Positions 1 through 13,487 are shown, counted from the first letter of the stretch. The stretch: DNA of 64,000 bases from Apostichopus japonicus (GCF_037975245.1 NC_092576.1:22259611-22323610), one strand, 5' to 3'. Translations and numbers: made by a program. Notes: generated from the sequence alone by a model not told the origin.

Positions 1-2990
1 TTATTTCCGCCCGTACCAACCAAGAAAACTGGTAGAACTCTTGTCCTTTTTCATTGGTCAAATCATTTCAAGTGATTTAATAATTTACATATCTCTCCCT
101 AAAACATATGTATATTCATTTTGTATTGGACCGGAAAACCCTCGTCATTTTGACATCGAATTGGATATGGCTATGAAATCTTGAACCCTCGTTTTAAAGT
201 TGGGGATCACGTAATACATCATCCGCATGCCCAGTAACAATGTTGTTTGGTCTCTCCAAACGTAACATGCATTTTCCCCATACTCTGCTACGTTGTGTCA
301 ACCTATAATATCATTGTTAACGCTGTTTTAATAAAAATCTCTTTTACTCAATTAGTTTCATTTTAAAACAGGAAAAGTTGATATCAAACACTTGCTGGCA
401 TGGTTTTAAATCAGTGTACTGTCAACACTTCTTTGGTCCAGGGAACTTAAAGTTGGAGACGGTGACTCGTACACATATCACTTGGCATTTTCGAGAGTGA
501 AATTTTGTTTGAAATTTCCAATTCTATCTCCACTTCGTGAATTTTTCAGGACAAATTTGGCAAGGCAGTTAATATTTGATAACGAACATTTTAAACAAAA
601 ACTACCATAATTCTTCCCGGTATTAAAATGGAATTGTCCAACATCTTTGTTTTACGTGAGTTGCAACAAGAACGAACATGTTTGTGTACGCAAGATTACC
701 TCAACCTCGCCAATCCACAGACCGATTCCACGAAAAATCCCGCTATGCGCGTCTTAGAGGTAAACCTTCCCATATATTGTCTGTCCAAGTGACTTATAAT
801 ACACTCAGCATGCGTACGGTATCTTGGTCTACATCATTCACCTTACACAACATCTGCTGTTAAGTATTATTGTAACTGTAGTCAATATTCGCTAATATAA
901 GCAGTAAATCCTCTTGTATGTCACAAAGCATAACGACCTACACACCTACGTACGCGCACGCACCCTGCATCACTATATAGGTTACGATGATCATCGATAA
1001 CAAAAACCTCTCTACGAAAAACTAAGCCTTATGATAGTAAGGTCTGAAGTTTCGTATGGCTGTTTCATCGCTGTGTAATAGGAAAACGTTATAAGGGACA
1101 TTCCATTAACGACCTACACACATGACAAAACAGTAAACATTTAAAAATGATCGTTCTGAGCAAAATATTGTAATAGTTAGTGAGTTTAGATTCATATGTG
1201 TGTTTAGGTCTTCAGTATACACATTTAAAGGTTAATCTATTTCTAGGATATGATACTCTTCTCACGAATATTGGTTAGACTTATATTTGACAATTATGAA
1301 TTGCTAAAAATATATAGTATATGACAGGGTTGTTTACTCTCAACGTACAATGTTTACATTCAGCCGGGAAGAATGGACCACTACTACTGGTTCACTCCCC
1401 CAGAAAGCTGACACAGTGTATCGCCGTGTGTTAAAGCAGTGAAGCCTACGGCAAAAACCAGATCATTTGTAAGTCTTCATATAGACATTTTACATTCGAC
1501 TTTAAAACTTAATTTGATTTTACCCGCGTTTTTTCGAAAAAGGAAGTGTACTTTGCACAACAGAGACATGTTATGGTGACTATAGTGGTAAGTACTATAC
1601 TCCTGACTTAAGAACCAACTTTGAAAACGTCTCTTTTCGCCTCTAATGACTCGAGTAAGTGGAGTGTTTTGTCCAACTTTTAATGTCTGGAAAGTGTCAT
1701 TTCCGGTATCTGAGAGGCATGTGGCAAACACTTTTCTTGCTTGTAGTATTTTAGTGCTCCAACCAAATAGTGTCATAGTTGTACCTGAACAATGCCGTGA
1801 AAGAGCAAACCTCCTTCCTCCTCTGACCACCTTTCCCACACACACCTACCTTTGTGTAATATTAATTTTAATACCCAATTGCGGCACACCAATATCACCA
1901 TTTCGAGTGATTTATGTCAAATGTATTACTTTAGTTATGTTAAAGACGTAGTGTTTGTATTGCTAGCCAGTAATGGGCTTGTCGTACAAGCAAAGCGCCA
2001 CCAGCATGTTGGGGGGCTTCATTATATGTCGCATGACGTCATTCTTACTACTTCAATGTCTATGTATATACCTAGTCTATAGTGTAAGTATGCAATAGAC
2101 TGCAACATTTGAAGTACATGTCTTTCAAGCCAGGGGAGGAAATTTGGAATTTTTTATTTTTATTGACACAACCTTCCGTTTAGAGCTATTTCTTACGGCC
2201 TCAATTACAGTCGAAATATTCCTCAGAATGCACCATTAGACATCTTTATTTATTTATGATTTTTGGAGGAGGACCTTAGCTTCCGTCTTTTATAAAATCC
2301 TTCATGCCCATTCCGTAGGGAAGAATATTGAATGCCTATCTCACACCTTTTGAAATCCTCTGCTCGCCGCTAGTTAATTAACGAGTTAGTCCCTAGAAAA
2401 TGAAACAGACTACAATATTTTAGACACAGATAACAAAAATAAAACTATTGACAACATAACATTGGTTATTTTTCTTTTAATTTCTTCCCGTGTCATTATA
2501 CAGATCAATACATATCAAATGTTATATATTCCACGATATGAATTAGTTATCATAACATAGCATTAATCAAAGGGTGTGATGAACAAGTTGCACTGATCAA
2601 TAAAGTCAATAAGTCAATAAAGAGTAAGGGATGCCTTAGGACTAGTTGTTTCTTTAGTTGATGAAATGATTATACACACGCACGCGCAATTAGAGAAATG
2701 TCCTAACAAAACCGCAAACGAATTGATTATTCACTTCCTTGAAAGTAAATGTTATACTTTAAAGAGATCTTGTAGCTCAGTGATTTACTGCCGTTATCTT
2801 TGTGGTAAATTATTTGCAGTAAACAATGTCAGCTTTTATGTTATATTCATTTAGCGTGGAGGCTGCGTGTGAGGGGTGCAACATACATAAACAAACTGTA
2901 TAATTATACCAGATTAACTTAAGGAAGGAAAGAAAAGCTGAATTACAATAAACAGATCAAGAATGAGTTTATATTTATTCAAAACAAAAT
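1..2990. other. non-coding, no gene recognised
   Basis: AT-rich sequence with only short random open frames. No exon with convincing splice borders and no known protein motif was seen. A TGACGTCA octamer (full CRE-type palindrome) lies at 2034-2041. Confidence 0.6.
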
Positions 2991-2999
2991 AAAGATTTA

Positions 3000-3780
3000 A
3001 AATGAAAAGTATAATAAACCAAAAATGATCGTTGAAATTGAGGTTAAATAAACGCATATAATATGCCTTCCTTCATTATTAGCATATTATAATCGTATTT
3101 ATTACGTAATAGCCACGTCATGTGATTGTCTTTATAGCGGGTATAAATGGAATTAATAGAACTTAACTCCATTAAGCAGTACATTAGTCAAGCAACTATA
3201 GAATCATGTACAACACGTAATAAAACAATAATAAAAAATAAAATGAAAATATACAGAGCTTTGAAATTAAAGCTTACTTAATTTTATGAACAGGATATTA
3301 CCTTCCTTCATTATTGTACATCTTATAATCATATTCATTAAGTAATATCCACCACCATATTATTTATCATCATATACGGTGTACTAGGAACGGTGATTAT
3401 GGAATTAATATTACAAGAATTAAAAGTGAATGAATTTAACGCATGTAGAATCGTTTATAACACAAAACAGTAATAAAATGATGAAATGAAGAAAACAATA
3501 GTAAAAGAAGCAAAGCGTTGAAAGGAAACACAAACCAAACCATTACCTTTGGCTCATATGACAGAAATATGAGTGAAGAAAAAGTATCTCTCAAAATGGA
3601 ATGATATAATTTACAGAAATTAAAAGAATAATTCCGATGAAAACGAGAGAGAAACATATTCTGATCATCCTGATGAAATTTCCATTTAATTCCTTTGAAT
3701 CGTTTTTCTCTTCATTTAGTACGCAAATAACGAAGACTGTTCCATATTGGGGAAAAATAAAATAAAGACTGTACATTACC
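3000..3780. repeat. degenerate local repeats, about 240 bp period
   Basis: Similar segments start near 3060 and 3297. Both contain CCTTCCTTCATTATT followed by a 'tataatc.tattcatta.gtaata' stretch, and a weaker third similarity lies near 3540. The region is very AT-rich and shows no coding motif. It is probably an old local duplication; I aligned it only by eye. Confidence 0.4.
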
Positions 3781-3799
3781 GTTTAATTCCCATTCTACA

Positions 3800-6070
3800 A
3801 GAGTTTCTGGTGGGTAGTGCAATGATTACTATAACATCTACTTTGTCACCAAAGTGGTGGGTCATCACCTAGCCCCTCCGACACCCCACTCCCCACTCCC
3901 CGCCTTTACACATACACACGAAGAGTAAGATCCCTCTCTCAAAAGTTGACATCCAAGAGAAGAAAGTCTCTTATACTGATGACCTAGTAGTTGATGGATG
4001 ACGTCATAAGAGCTCGATTGGCTCTAAGCAATTTGAATTTGGTTTGAAGAGCAAAGCAATTTAAAAGTTAGAAAAGAAAGTATATGTGGACAGTAACGTT
4101 ACTAAAAAAGCGTATGGAATTACTTGTTGTATACTTTACAAAAAAAAAATACTAAGTAGCCCGAACATGTAATATATTGAATCTTTGTTTTGAGTTTTTT
4201 GTAGTATTTGGAGTTATTAACAGTTTACAAAGCTAATCTCTGGACAAGATGGAGAAGGAATCACCCCCCCCCTTCATCCCCTTCTCCGCAAAAATTCGAC
4301 ACCGAAAAATGGTGTTGAAAATCATTCAAATATGCTATGTTTCAAGAAAAAAGTTACAAAATTTGATTTTGTTGAGTTATTAAAATGTATATATCTCAGT
4401 ATTAACATGGATATTTAGGCCTGCACCAAGAGGCTGACGTCATCAATTTAGCCTTAAATGAGTATTCCAGACATTTATCATATTTTAAAGGTGAATATCT
4501 TACAAAACCAGGAAAGCTGAAGAAACGTTAATAACACTCCGTTTTTTGGACTAAAACATTTAAAGACTGAAATCCGCCTAAAGTCATTAATTTAACAAAA
4601 ATGTAACTTGAACAGTTATCTTTCAAATTTCACTTCTTTGAATTATATGGAGTTCTTAGTATCATTGTACAACCTGATCCCTCTACAGACTACAATATCC
4701 TTTCAAAGTGAATGTGTTCATCCAGTCATCATGCCATTGTCTTGAGAATATAGGCATTTGATGACTTCACAATCATACTAAACTAGTTGCATGTGTATTA
4801 TACTGGAGGTCTATCTGACAATGTTTGTAGTATTTGGGAGATATTAACAGTTTACAACCTAATCTCTTAAGTAGATCCTTTCCCAATGAAATTCCTGCCT
4901 TCGTTTTGAGAACAGAATGAATAACGTCACAGTTCTGCTGATGATTGGTCAAGTCAGATTGACATGCATTTTGCATTGCTGTAATAGAAAGATAAAATGA
5001 TATATATTTGGTGAAATTGTTGTTAGAATAAATGGGTCGAGAAAAATACTCATTTGTAGAACAATGGGGAGGTAACACCAATACAACCCCCATTCTAACC
5101 CACCCTGCCCCCCGGAAAACTTCAACGAGAGACTTAATTTGCTCTTAAAGCATACTTTACTCTCTTAATTATTGGTTTTATGCAAAAGAGATTATTTGTT
5201 GCTCAAGACGAATTTTGAGGAACCAGAAATTGAATAAGATAATGTTTTTTTAACATGTTTGTGTTTCAGAAAACAGTATCGTGACCTGCTGACCTTGACA
5301 TCCCTATGTTAATTCATAAATCTGAATTCATTTCTCCTCTTCCTGATCTCACCTCACGTCATTTAAAAATGAAATTGCATGTCCCTAATTAGGTCACATA
5401 TGCAAAGAGCTGACGAGCCATTACCATGCTCAGATATACCTTGCTTATATTTAACTCTCTTCTTTTCCACATATTATATTATTTTCTGAGAATAGAGTGA
5501 CGTCACCATATCGCACATAGTCGTTTCCTTATTAAACTTTCAAATTTTATTGAGTTTTTGTCTCTGTTAGTATTAAGGGAAGACAAGTGATAATCTCTCA
5601 TTTTTGCCGATAAATTAATAATATGATGAGGAAAGGTGGAATTTACTAACCGTTATAATACCCGTTTTAGTGATAACACACATGTTAGCAGATACAGAAA
5701 TATATCACATTTTAAACAATGCCTTTCTTATGCTTAAACAGCGGAAAGGATAGTCGTAGATCCAACATTATTCTAATAATAAACAGATACCTTTGTTTCT
5801 GTCAAAGGAATGAACTTATCACTTATTTTGATACAATTAATCAGGGAGCAGCTTTGCTAATATAACATATAAAAAAATCAATTGAAGTTGAAGCAGTTGC
5901 ATTAGTGACCACATAAGAGTAGAAAATCCCAGATATAGGGATAACAAATCGGGTTAATATGGAGATTTTTGTAATATATTAAAATTTTACAATTCAAAAT
6001 AACATGCATAGTGAATTTCAACAAATTATAAATGCTAAAGTAGAGTGAATTCAGCTGTATTGACTTACAG
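3800..6070. other. non-coding, with a short dispersed duplication and three CRE octamers
   Basis: No exon was recognised. A block of about 45 bp around 4197-4243 (TGTAGTATTTGG then ATTAACAGTTTACAA) recurs around 4823-4868, suggesting a small local duplication. TGACGTCA octamers occur at 3999, 4435 and 5498. This stretch lies just downstream, in minus-strand sense, of the terminal exon of locus A. Confidence 0.5.
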
Positions 6071-6118
6071 TTAATGGAACCTTGTCAGGCTTCTCTTGTA
6101 ACTACTCTGATCGAATCC
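6071..6118 (-). CDS. locus A terminal coding exon (A5), LRR/NLR-like gene
   Basis: On the minus strand a strong polypyrimidine acceptor (TTTTCCCTCTTGTTTAG) precedes a frame that starts GFDQSSYK and ends in TAA after 15 residues. Phase 0 fits directly onto the phase-0 end of microexon A4. The other two frames have stops, so this reads best as the C-terminal coding exon. A GTAAGT follows shortly after the stop and could be a donor for a 3'-UTR intron. The exon lies outside the duplicated block, and locus C has no visible counterpart because copy 2 begins after this point. The exon call is inference from splice signals and phase; no transcript evidence is available. Confidence 0.5.
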   Translation of the reverse strand, partial: GFDQSSYKRSLTRFH

Positions 6119-7065
6119 CTAAACAAGAGGGAAAAGTATCAGTAATGAATATGTATAAGATAACACAGAAACAAAGACAATGAATATATGTTTAAGATTT
6201 AAATGTTGTAAATATTAATCATATGCAGCCACATAAGAAGTGTTATCTTATAGAGAATCGATTTAGGTTACAACGAAATTCATTTTCACTTCTTTTTAAT
6301 TTATAGACCTTTGTTTCAGTGTTTTATTTTAGCAACCATTGCAGGGGTTTCCCACTAGTACATCCTGTGTATATTTTGGCTAAAGCTTAATTTTCTAATT
6401 TTTTATAATTGTCACCTTCAATGAGGGTAGTCCGTCTTAGTGCAGAAGCACTGTTTTCCAGAAGAGCCCTCAGTAATATTTGAAATTTGAAACTATGTAT
6501 AAATATAGCAGCACCGAGTAATATGTGTGAACAATTATTTATCAGTCATAATATTCATTCATAGCCATTTTACCTTTTTCTTATGTTGATGTGCACAGCA
6601 CAATGATATAATCCTCTCCCTATCTATAAAAGTGACTTGTGTGTAAAACGGGATTACTGTACAAGCAGCAGTTCACTTATCTCCACACTCCATTGTCTTC
6701 CCTGCCGGTAACCATCAAATAGACTATCCAGGGAATTTCCCCGGCATATCACTATGACTGAACCAATATAACCCAATGTACTATCACACTGGGACCATGC
6801 ATTGGAATGTTCCGACCTGTTTAACATTGCACCGATTCACACAGAGTTAACAGTAACCAATGTAAATCTTTAAGCTTTGTCCCTGAGTGAAAGCTGAATC
6901 ATGCTGATAAAGAGGTAGCATGTACTCTTAGGATTGTAATCCCCCAAAAAGAAACTGGATTTGTTGGGATTACACATATCGTCAGTTCTCACTGTAATCC
7001 TAATGGCACATGCTACCGATTTATAGCACGATCCAGTTGTTACGGTAGTACAAAGGATTTACAGT

Positions 7066-7701
7066 AGTGACTGCAAGGGCGGCGGAAGCACTTTTAATCT
7101 GGGGGGGGGGGCACCGACATCAAAGGGCACTTTGCAGAAATTCGATTAGACTGATGCAGCCTTATGTTTAGTACCCTTTATAACTCTTATTGTATTATCT
7201 TATTTGCGTATACACATCACTCCATCAACACCCCCCCCCCCTCAAGGAAAATATGCATACTAGCACTGCAATATCCAATGTGCAAATTGGGAAACAAGGA
7301 ACAAGTTTTGAGACAAAATGAGGTGAAATCATGCTAGTTGCTAATGTAGGAATCTTCCGAATTAGAGTTTATTTCTTGTTGATATCTTAACAATTTTTTT
7401 CCATTCGAAATAGCTTTGAGTTTGACCCACAGAAATTCATTAAAAGTCAGGGGCGTAACCAGGATTTGCATAGTTGTATGCACGACTATCTGAGCGGAGC
7501 GCCACCATCAGTTGGCGCGGAGCGAACAAGAAAATTTTTGGTTTTACAAACCCCTCAGATGGCCGGAAACGGCCCTTCCCGAGTGTTCATTCTGGTTCCC
7601 TGGCCTCTTGCTAACTTGAGACACATTTTTAACCTGAGGAAAAGTGGGGGGGGGGGCACGTGCCCCCTGTGCCCCCCGGTTCCGCCGCCCTTGAGTGACT
7701 G
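7066..7701. mobile_element. non-autonomous hAT-like element (620 bp) with 8-bp target duplication
   Basis: The element spans 7074-7693. Its ends are perfect 14-bp inverted repeats (CAAGGGCGGCGGAA / TTCCGCCGCCCTTG). It is flanked by identical 8-bp AGTGACTG at 7066-7073 and 7694-7701, the target-duplication length of hAT transposons. The other copy of the segmental duplication has a single AGTTACTG at 47334-47341 and no element, which is an empty site. Inside are G/C homopolymers and an internal GGCACGTGCC palindrome. No transposase is encoded. Relatives lie at 59062-59564 and 63640-64000. Confidence 0.88.
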
Positions 7702-9275
7702 TGTAATCTGTTTATATAGAGTGTAACGCTGGTTTCGTCAACTGGAGTCGTCATTTTCAATTGAGCTGCAAGGTTTAACATTATAATCATTATAATAAGT
7801 CATCATTCGTGACATATAATGGGATAGTTATTTTAGTTGGTTCTCTTGACCATGCTAGACCAGGTTCGACCCTTGTGTTTTGTTATGGCAGAACTTGTGT
7901 TTTCATTAGCTAGCTGTACGTGTAAGCTAGCTAACATTTAAAAGCGCTTCAGTAATTTAGATATAACATGCCTTAAAACAGCTCCTGTGTTAATTCTGGA
8001 AACCTAAGACATTATTCAATACTGACACATACTGACTCTAGGGATATTGCTTGTTAGCTTGACTAGTCCGGTGTCATTTCATATAATGACAAAAATAAAA
8101 AAATAAAAAAAATTTGTTGTTTATATTTTAGGCAAAATATTGAAGCATAACGTTTACACTTAACATTTAGTAGTAATCGATCGGTTAAATACTAAAGTAT
8201 ATCAGGTTGGGCTCAAAATCAATCAATTTTGTGACATGAATCTTCTCTAAATTGTTTCTATTTCTCTCCGCTCTTGCCTGACACATCAAAACTATAGGGG
8301 AAGCATTTTGCCCAATTACGCTGTTTTTTTTTCTTTTCATTTTTTGTGTGGAAATGTTGAGGAGTCACCTCACATCCACGTAGATTCATCTTCATTTAAT
8401 ACCCACATCGTTGCTATCATGTCAGTTTTGTCTAAAGAGACCCTCATTGTAACCTACGTGATGCACGTGATCCCCCAGGTACATGTACTAAAACATTTAC
8501 TTTTTATATTGTTTCTATACTTTTCTTAAAACAACAGCTTGGTATGCTCACATTACGAAGTGAATGGTTTCTACTCCAAGTTAGTCATGTTATGACAATA
8601 GTGGACGCTCTCACAATGAATAATAATGATGTTATAACTCATCGGATATCCTCACAACAAAGTACATCATATTGTTCCTATATATCCACTCATACTCACA
8701 TTACCAACAGAGAGGACCAGTTTGTCTCTTCAATTTCAATAATTAATATCTTCCATAATTACCAGTTATGTGATGACGTATATACGCATATGCGTCCTCA
8801 CACATCCCGAACCCATCCCCAACCCCATGCAGAGAATGATTTTAATAATTTTATATCAAGAATACCGGTGATGAGAGGGGGGTGTTGAAGCCTGATATTA
8901 TTTTAAACAATATTCCAATTTTGTGTTGGCTTGTAATGCTCCATAACATCTGACTAAACATTGTAGTATTTAAATATATATCCGTTTCTTTGATTAGCAT
9001 TTCTGTGACTGTGTTTACGGAAGAAAGATTATATAAACCGTATCTTAAATTGATATTGAAAACAGTGATATCATCATTACGAGATATAAACTTGTTACTG
9101 GTTTTTCTTTTTTCCCTGTTCTTTGACGTTGGTTATCAATCTTTCCTCCCTGATGAGAAACAAGGTATGATACTCTTTTGTCTTATTTCTTTGTTCCGCA
9201 GTAATAAACACCTCCTTGCCTGCTACTAAATTACCGTTACAAATTAACAGGAACATGAATCTGTGTCTCTCTTAC

Positions 9276-9311
9276 CTCTTCTCCTGGTAGTCTACCGAGT
9301 ATGTCACAGGC
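9276..9311 (-). CDS. locus A 36-nt microexon (A4)
   Basis: On the minus strand, acceptor CCTTTCAG and donor GTAAGAG enclose exactly 36 nt, read in phase 0 as ACDILGRLPGEE. The paralogous exon C4 has the same length, borders and phase (ACDYYGNLPGEE). Seven nucleotides differ and all fall in three codons, giving I to Y, L to Y and R to N with no synonymous change, while adjoining intron is almost identical. It joins in phase 0 to exon A3 upstream and to A5 downstream. Function unknown; it would lie in the C-terminal tail after the LRR region. Confidence 0.7.
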
Positions 9312-9607
9312 CTGAAAGGAAGAAAATATTACTTTCATGATAAGTTGAAACTGTGGTCAGGAAAATAGAATAGGGCGATGCAAAAACTACATAAGTTATA
9401 ATTTTATATCTTCACAAATATCGAAGTAATATATTCCTGGCAAGTAAACGTACATCTGCATTGAGCACACTAAAGTCAATGTAGGATACAGACTCGTTAC
9501 GTACTGTTAGATGCGAAGACTTAATAACATGAATACCTGATATAATATATCAGATTTTTGGAATAGAGAAGACAACATTAGTTTTAGTCTCGTCATCTAA
9601 CACTGAG

Positions 9608-9635
9608 TGACGTCATCTAACAATGAGTGACGTCA
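9608..9635. promoter_or_regulatory. paired TGACGTCA octamers (CRE-like)
   Basis: Two perfect TGACGTCA palindromes start 20 bp apart (9608 and 9628). The same pair at the same spacing is kept in the other duplication copy at 52944 and 52964. The octamer is the classical CREB/ATF site. The regulatory role is inferred; the pair sits in an intron, just upstream of microexon A4 in the minus-strand sense. Confidence 0.35.
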
Positions 9636-9997
9636 TAATGGGGAACTTCACACTGAGATGATTGGATGGATACCATTGACTACAGAGAAGATGACGAGAA
9701 TGGAAAAGAGGGCAGTATTCAAAGATAGAATTATTTATACAACTTTTCGTAAGTTTATAAGCATAGGCGTCTTACCGATACCAATACAGTATACTACTAC
9801 TGACATTTTATTCTACACTATACTGATCAGAACTTTCCACTACGGCTTGGCTTAATATTCTGACGCCACCAATCGGAACTGAGATTGGTCTGCAGTGTTA
9901 TTATTACCTTTCGTATTGGAGGACAGCTTACTATTTCTTATTGCAGGACTCTTTACTGCTAGTACTAATACTATTTTGAACACCAACCTAATGCTGA

Positions 9998-10925
9998 CCT
10001 GTAGTCAGTGGCGGACTGGCCACACGGGCATTTGGGCAATGCCAGGTGTGGCCGGTGAGCCTGTAATATTTACAGCCAATTTTAACAGTAGTTAATAGAA
10101 TACAGACGGCCTGTGTAGAAATAAATTTTTAAACTGTGGGAATCAGCCCATGAAATCACCATGTTAGTTAGTCTGTTTGTTCGTAACAAAAGAACGTGCT
10201 ATTGGCAACCCGTCCGTGACCAATGCATTCTGACACATATACAAAGCATTAGCAGAGAATACAGATTTTATTAATCTGCACCTCGTCCTCCAGAAAACGA
10301 AGTAAAAAAAGGTAAAACCTGATTAGATTATTTGGATATCACTCAGTAGCTAATTCCTGAGAGATTATGTATGAATAAAAATGACCCACGTACAGTAAGG
10401 TGTTTTGGTTATCAAAATTAGACAAATGTTAGTCGTCGACAAACATCTTGAGGCGTTTGTGTGGAAAAAAAGGCTCTTGGCCAAACTTGACACTAAAATA
10501 TCATTGATGGTGTGGCTGCCAGAAGCAGCGTACTGCATAGGCTCCTACTCGCGTAGACATGACATGTGCTCGCGTTATTGAACATATATTTTTTGGGATT
10601 TTATTTAGGTTTTTTTTCATTCTTTGAAGCATGTTGTCACAAAATGCTTGAAAAACTAAATAAAATCTAGTCTAAGACATATATTTTTATCTATTTTTGT
10701 TAACGTTTCTGACTTTCCTCAGTTTAACCAAGTGTTGCATCTGGAAAATTATATTTATCACACCATTTTGGATCTAGGAATTCCTTAACTTAAAAAATCC
10801 CCCCTTAGACCCCCCCTCCCCAGAAAGGCGATCACTATGTAAGTACCATATCAATAAACAATGGCCCGGTCTAGGTAAAAAATGCCCGGGCCGGTTTAAA
10901 GACCCAGTGCGCCCCTGCCTGTAGT
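9998..10925. mobile_element. hAT-like non-autonomous element, present in both duplication copies
   Basis: The element spans 10006-10917. Its ends are imperfect inverted repeats CAGTGGCGGACTGG / CCAGTGCGCCCCTG, flanked by identical 8-bp CCTGTAGT at 9998-10005 and 10918-10925. The same insertion with the same target duplication is at 54246-55156, so it predates the segmental duplication. No transposase frame was seen. Confidence 0.85.
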
Positions 10926-12942
10926 GTAACACAAGACGAACATATCAAGAATGCAGGATCAGAGGTGAGTGTATTGATTTTGTAATACTACCTCTGATTG
11001 AGAAAACATCAGCTCTAAAGGTCAATATATATCTTGAGATGCAAATTAGGGGAGTGGCCAATACATGTGATATATTTACAGAGTAAAGTCATATTACTCC
11101 GTGTTCCCGCAACATACTCTTGAACTATTAACAGACTTTTATCTAGTGCATGTTACTTTAGTGAAAAGATATATATTTCTGTTTACATACTGGTGTATTT
11201 TTTAAAGTTTCTACGTTTGTAATAAACGTGGGTACACCAAAAATTAAGATTTTGTCTTTGTTTCTGTATTATTTTGCGCACTCAGATCTCCACAACATCT
11301 GCAAAAATAACAATAAGGAATGATGAGGATGGAATGCCCGAACGTTGCAATATATTATCTTCTAATTTATTGTAAAATCACATAATTATCAATAAATAAT
11401 AAATATGACAATTAGCAGATTATCAATTAACAATAAAACGCATTACCAGTTACCGACTATACCGTAGTCATTAGACCCCCTCCACACCCCACCCGGGCCC
11501 TGAATACTTTGAGACCCTCTAATGCATGTATATTAGTGTCTATTCAAATCACGCGGGAAGTAACACAAATATTTTGAAATCCTTTTTTTTTTAAGTTTAG
11601 ACAGCTTCAGTATTTTGCCTTTTTGAATATTTCTCATAATGCTGCCTTCTATTCATAGTGCTGTGAGTACAGAGAATGGTACCGAAAGGTTTCTTGAAAC
11701 TAAAAAACCTAAAATGTGACCCTTTAGTTGACCCTTGACTTTATACATCATGTTTATGGTTACTTTTCCTAACATGTTCAAGTGCATCACATTGATAGAA
11801 ATAACCTCAATATACAAAAATACTGCAGTCATATTTGTCTAGTGATTGCATATGTTTGGTTGCTATGGTATCCGTACAACAGAACAACGAAGCGGGTTAG
11901 TAGAGCAACACATATACTTCTAAAGAGTTTCTTTCTATTTTATAATGTATTCCCATTTAACACTAATACAATAACCGCCGTCACACCCCCCCCCTCCCAA
12001 AGAAAAAAATGATTGGAACCCTTGAAATGGAGTAATAAGAGCAACGCCTCTTTCTTTCATATATGCAAATGACTAAATCATAGCCAGCATTACCACTTTG
12101 AAGAACAGCTGACGAATAAACCAGTTTCATGGTTTCACCTAAAGACAAGATCTGTCCTTTCATTATATAAGCCTGCTTAGACTCACACACTTATGTCAGT
12201 CACGTATACCCTAATATGGATAAATGATATGTATCCTAATATGGATAATTTAAGCAAGTGATTATTCAAATCCCCTGAAGCTTTTCGAGGAACAATGTTA
12301 ATTTATTAGCAAGATTTAATTCAAATGGATATCACCACAATTTACAATTCTAGTTACAGATTCAAAATCAAATGTGATGTTTCTGTTAAAGCATTGCTTG
12401 TACCATTTTGATCGCGAGGGATAATTCGATCATCAAAAGCGGTGTATCAAAAGATAAATCAGATTACTAGTTCTCAAAATTGTAATCTGCAATATTTACA
12501 GTTCTTTCGTTAACCAATCATTCCTTTAAGCGTTTTCATTGGACAATTCCTGTTGTTTTGAGAAGACATGAACTATTCGTATGGAGCACCCACTGTAGCC
12601 TGCACGTAAGGAAATTTTAGTTAAAATCCATCAGATGTTCACATAATCCTCATATCTTGCCACGAAAGAATGGAATAAAGCCATTCAGATATTATTTTCT
12701 CTGCATTGCTTTAAAGTTTATTAAAACACAATCACGTGATCCCATGTCGAGGCGATGGGAATAGAAACCACTGCAGCCCCAATCCTTACTTGTATAAGTA
12801 GGTGGAGATATTATATGTAAGTATGTTATGAACAAAGGGATAGGTATGATTTAAGCTCCGATGATGGTTCTAAAGCAACCAAGTTTCTCTTGAATTCAAG
12901 CAACTATCCGGGTTTCACATTTTTTATGGCGATTAAGTTTAT

Positions 12943-12982
12943 AGGCTTCTGTAAGAAACACCAGGCTTCTGTAAGAAACACC
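12943..12982. repeat. 20-bp tandem duplication specific to copy 1
   Basis: AGGCTTCTGTAAGAAACACC occurs twice head to tail. The matching place in copy 2 (near 57430) has only one related unit before the shared AGCTATGTTAATG. Confidence 0.85.
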
Positions 12983-13487
12983 AGCTATGTTAATGCTGCA
13001 TTCGTTAAATCAGTCTTGTCATCTAACCATTGCTTTTAAACGGGTCATCCAGCTTTTCCAAAGGAGAGTTTACCGTACATATATAAGTTGCTTTTAACAA
13101 AATTCAGAATGCAATATCCGGCAAAGGCTGAGAATCTTTATATCCGTGACACAGTATCTTAAAAAAATAAATTAGATTCATGTTGGTGATCTTTTGTGTT
13201 GGTATACAGCGTCACAAAAAAAAGTGTCTAGTTAGAATTGGATAATTGCTCCACCCCCCCCCCCCACACACACACATACTGCCCGTTATTATGATCTTGT
13301 TGTGTAAATGTGCGTGGAAAGTGATTTAGCCACAGCTCCACCGAATCATCGACAATGATTTACTCGATAAAGCAAATCTATTGTTAGTAACAAATTAGAT
13401 TCCATTTTTCTTTCATGTTTTCAAGTACCATTTGAACTCCTCCATCATTTATATCAATCGCAAAAATATACGTGGCAGCTCGACGGG

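Noticed and set aside
8308-8888. Open frames of 73 and 114 codons in copy 1, with a related 108-codon frame at 51638
   Set aside because: The copies share DNA similarity but frames and stops are not conserved, and no splice or domain evidence supports them; they are intronic.
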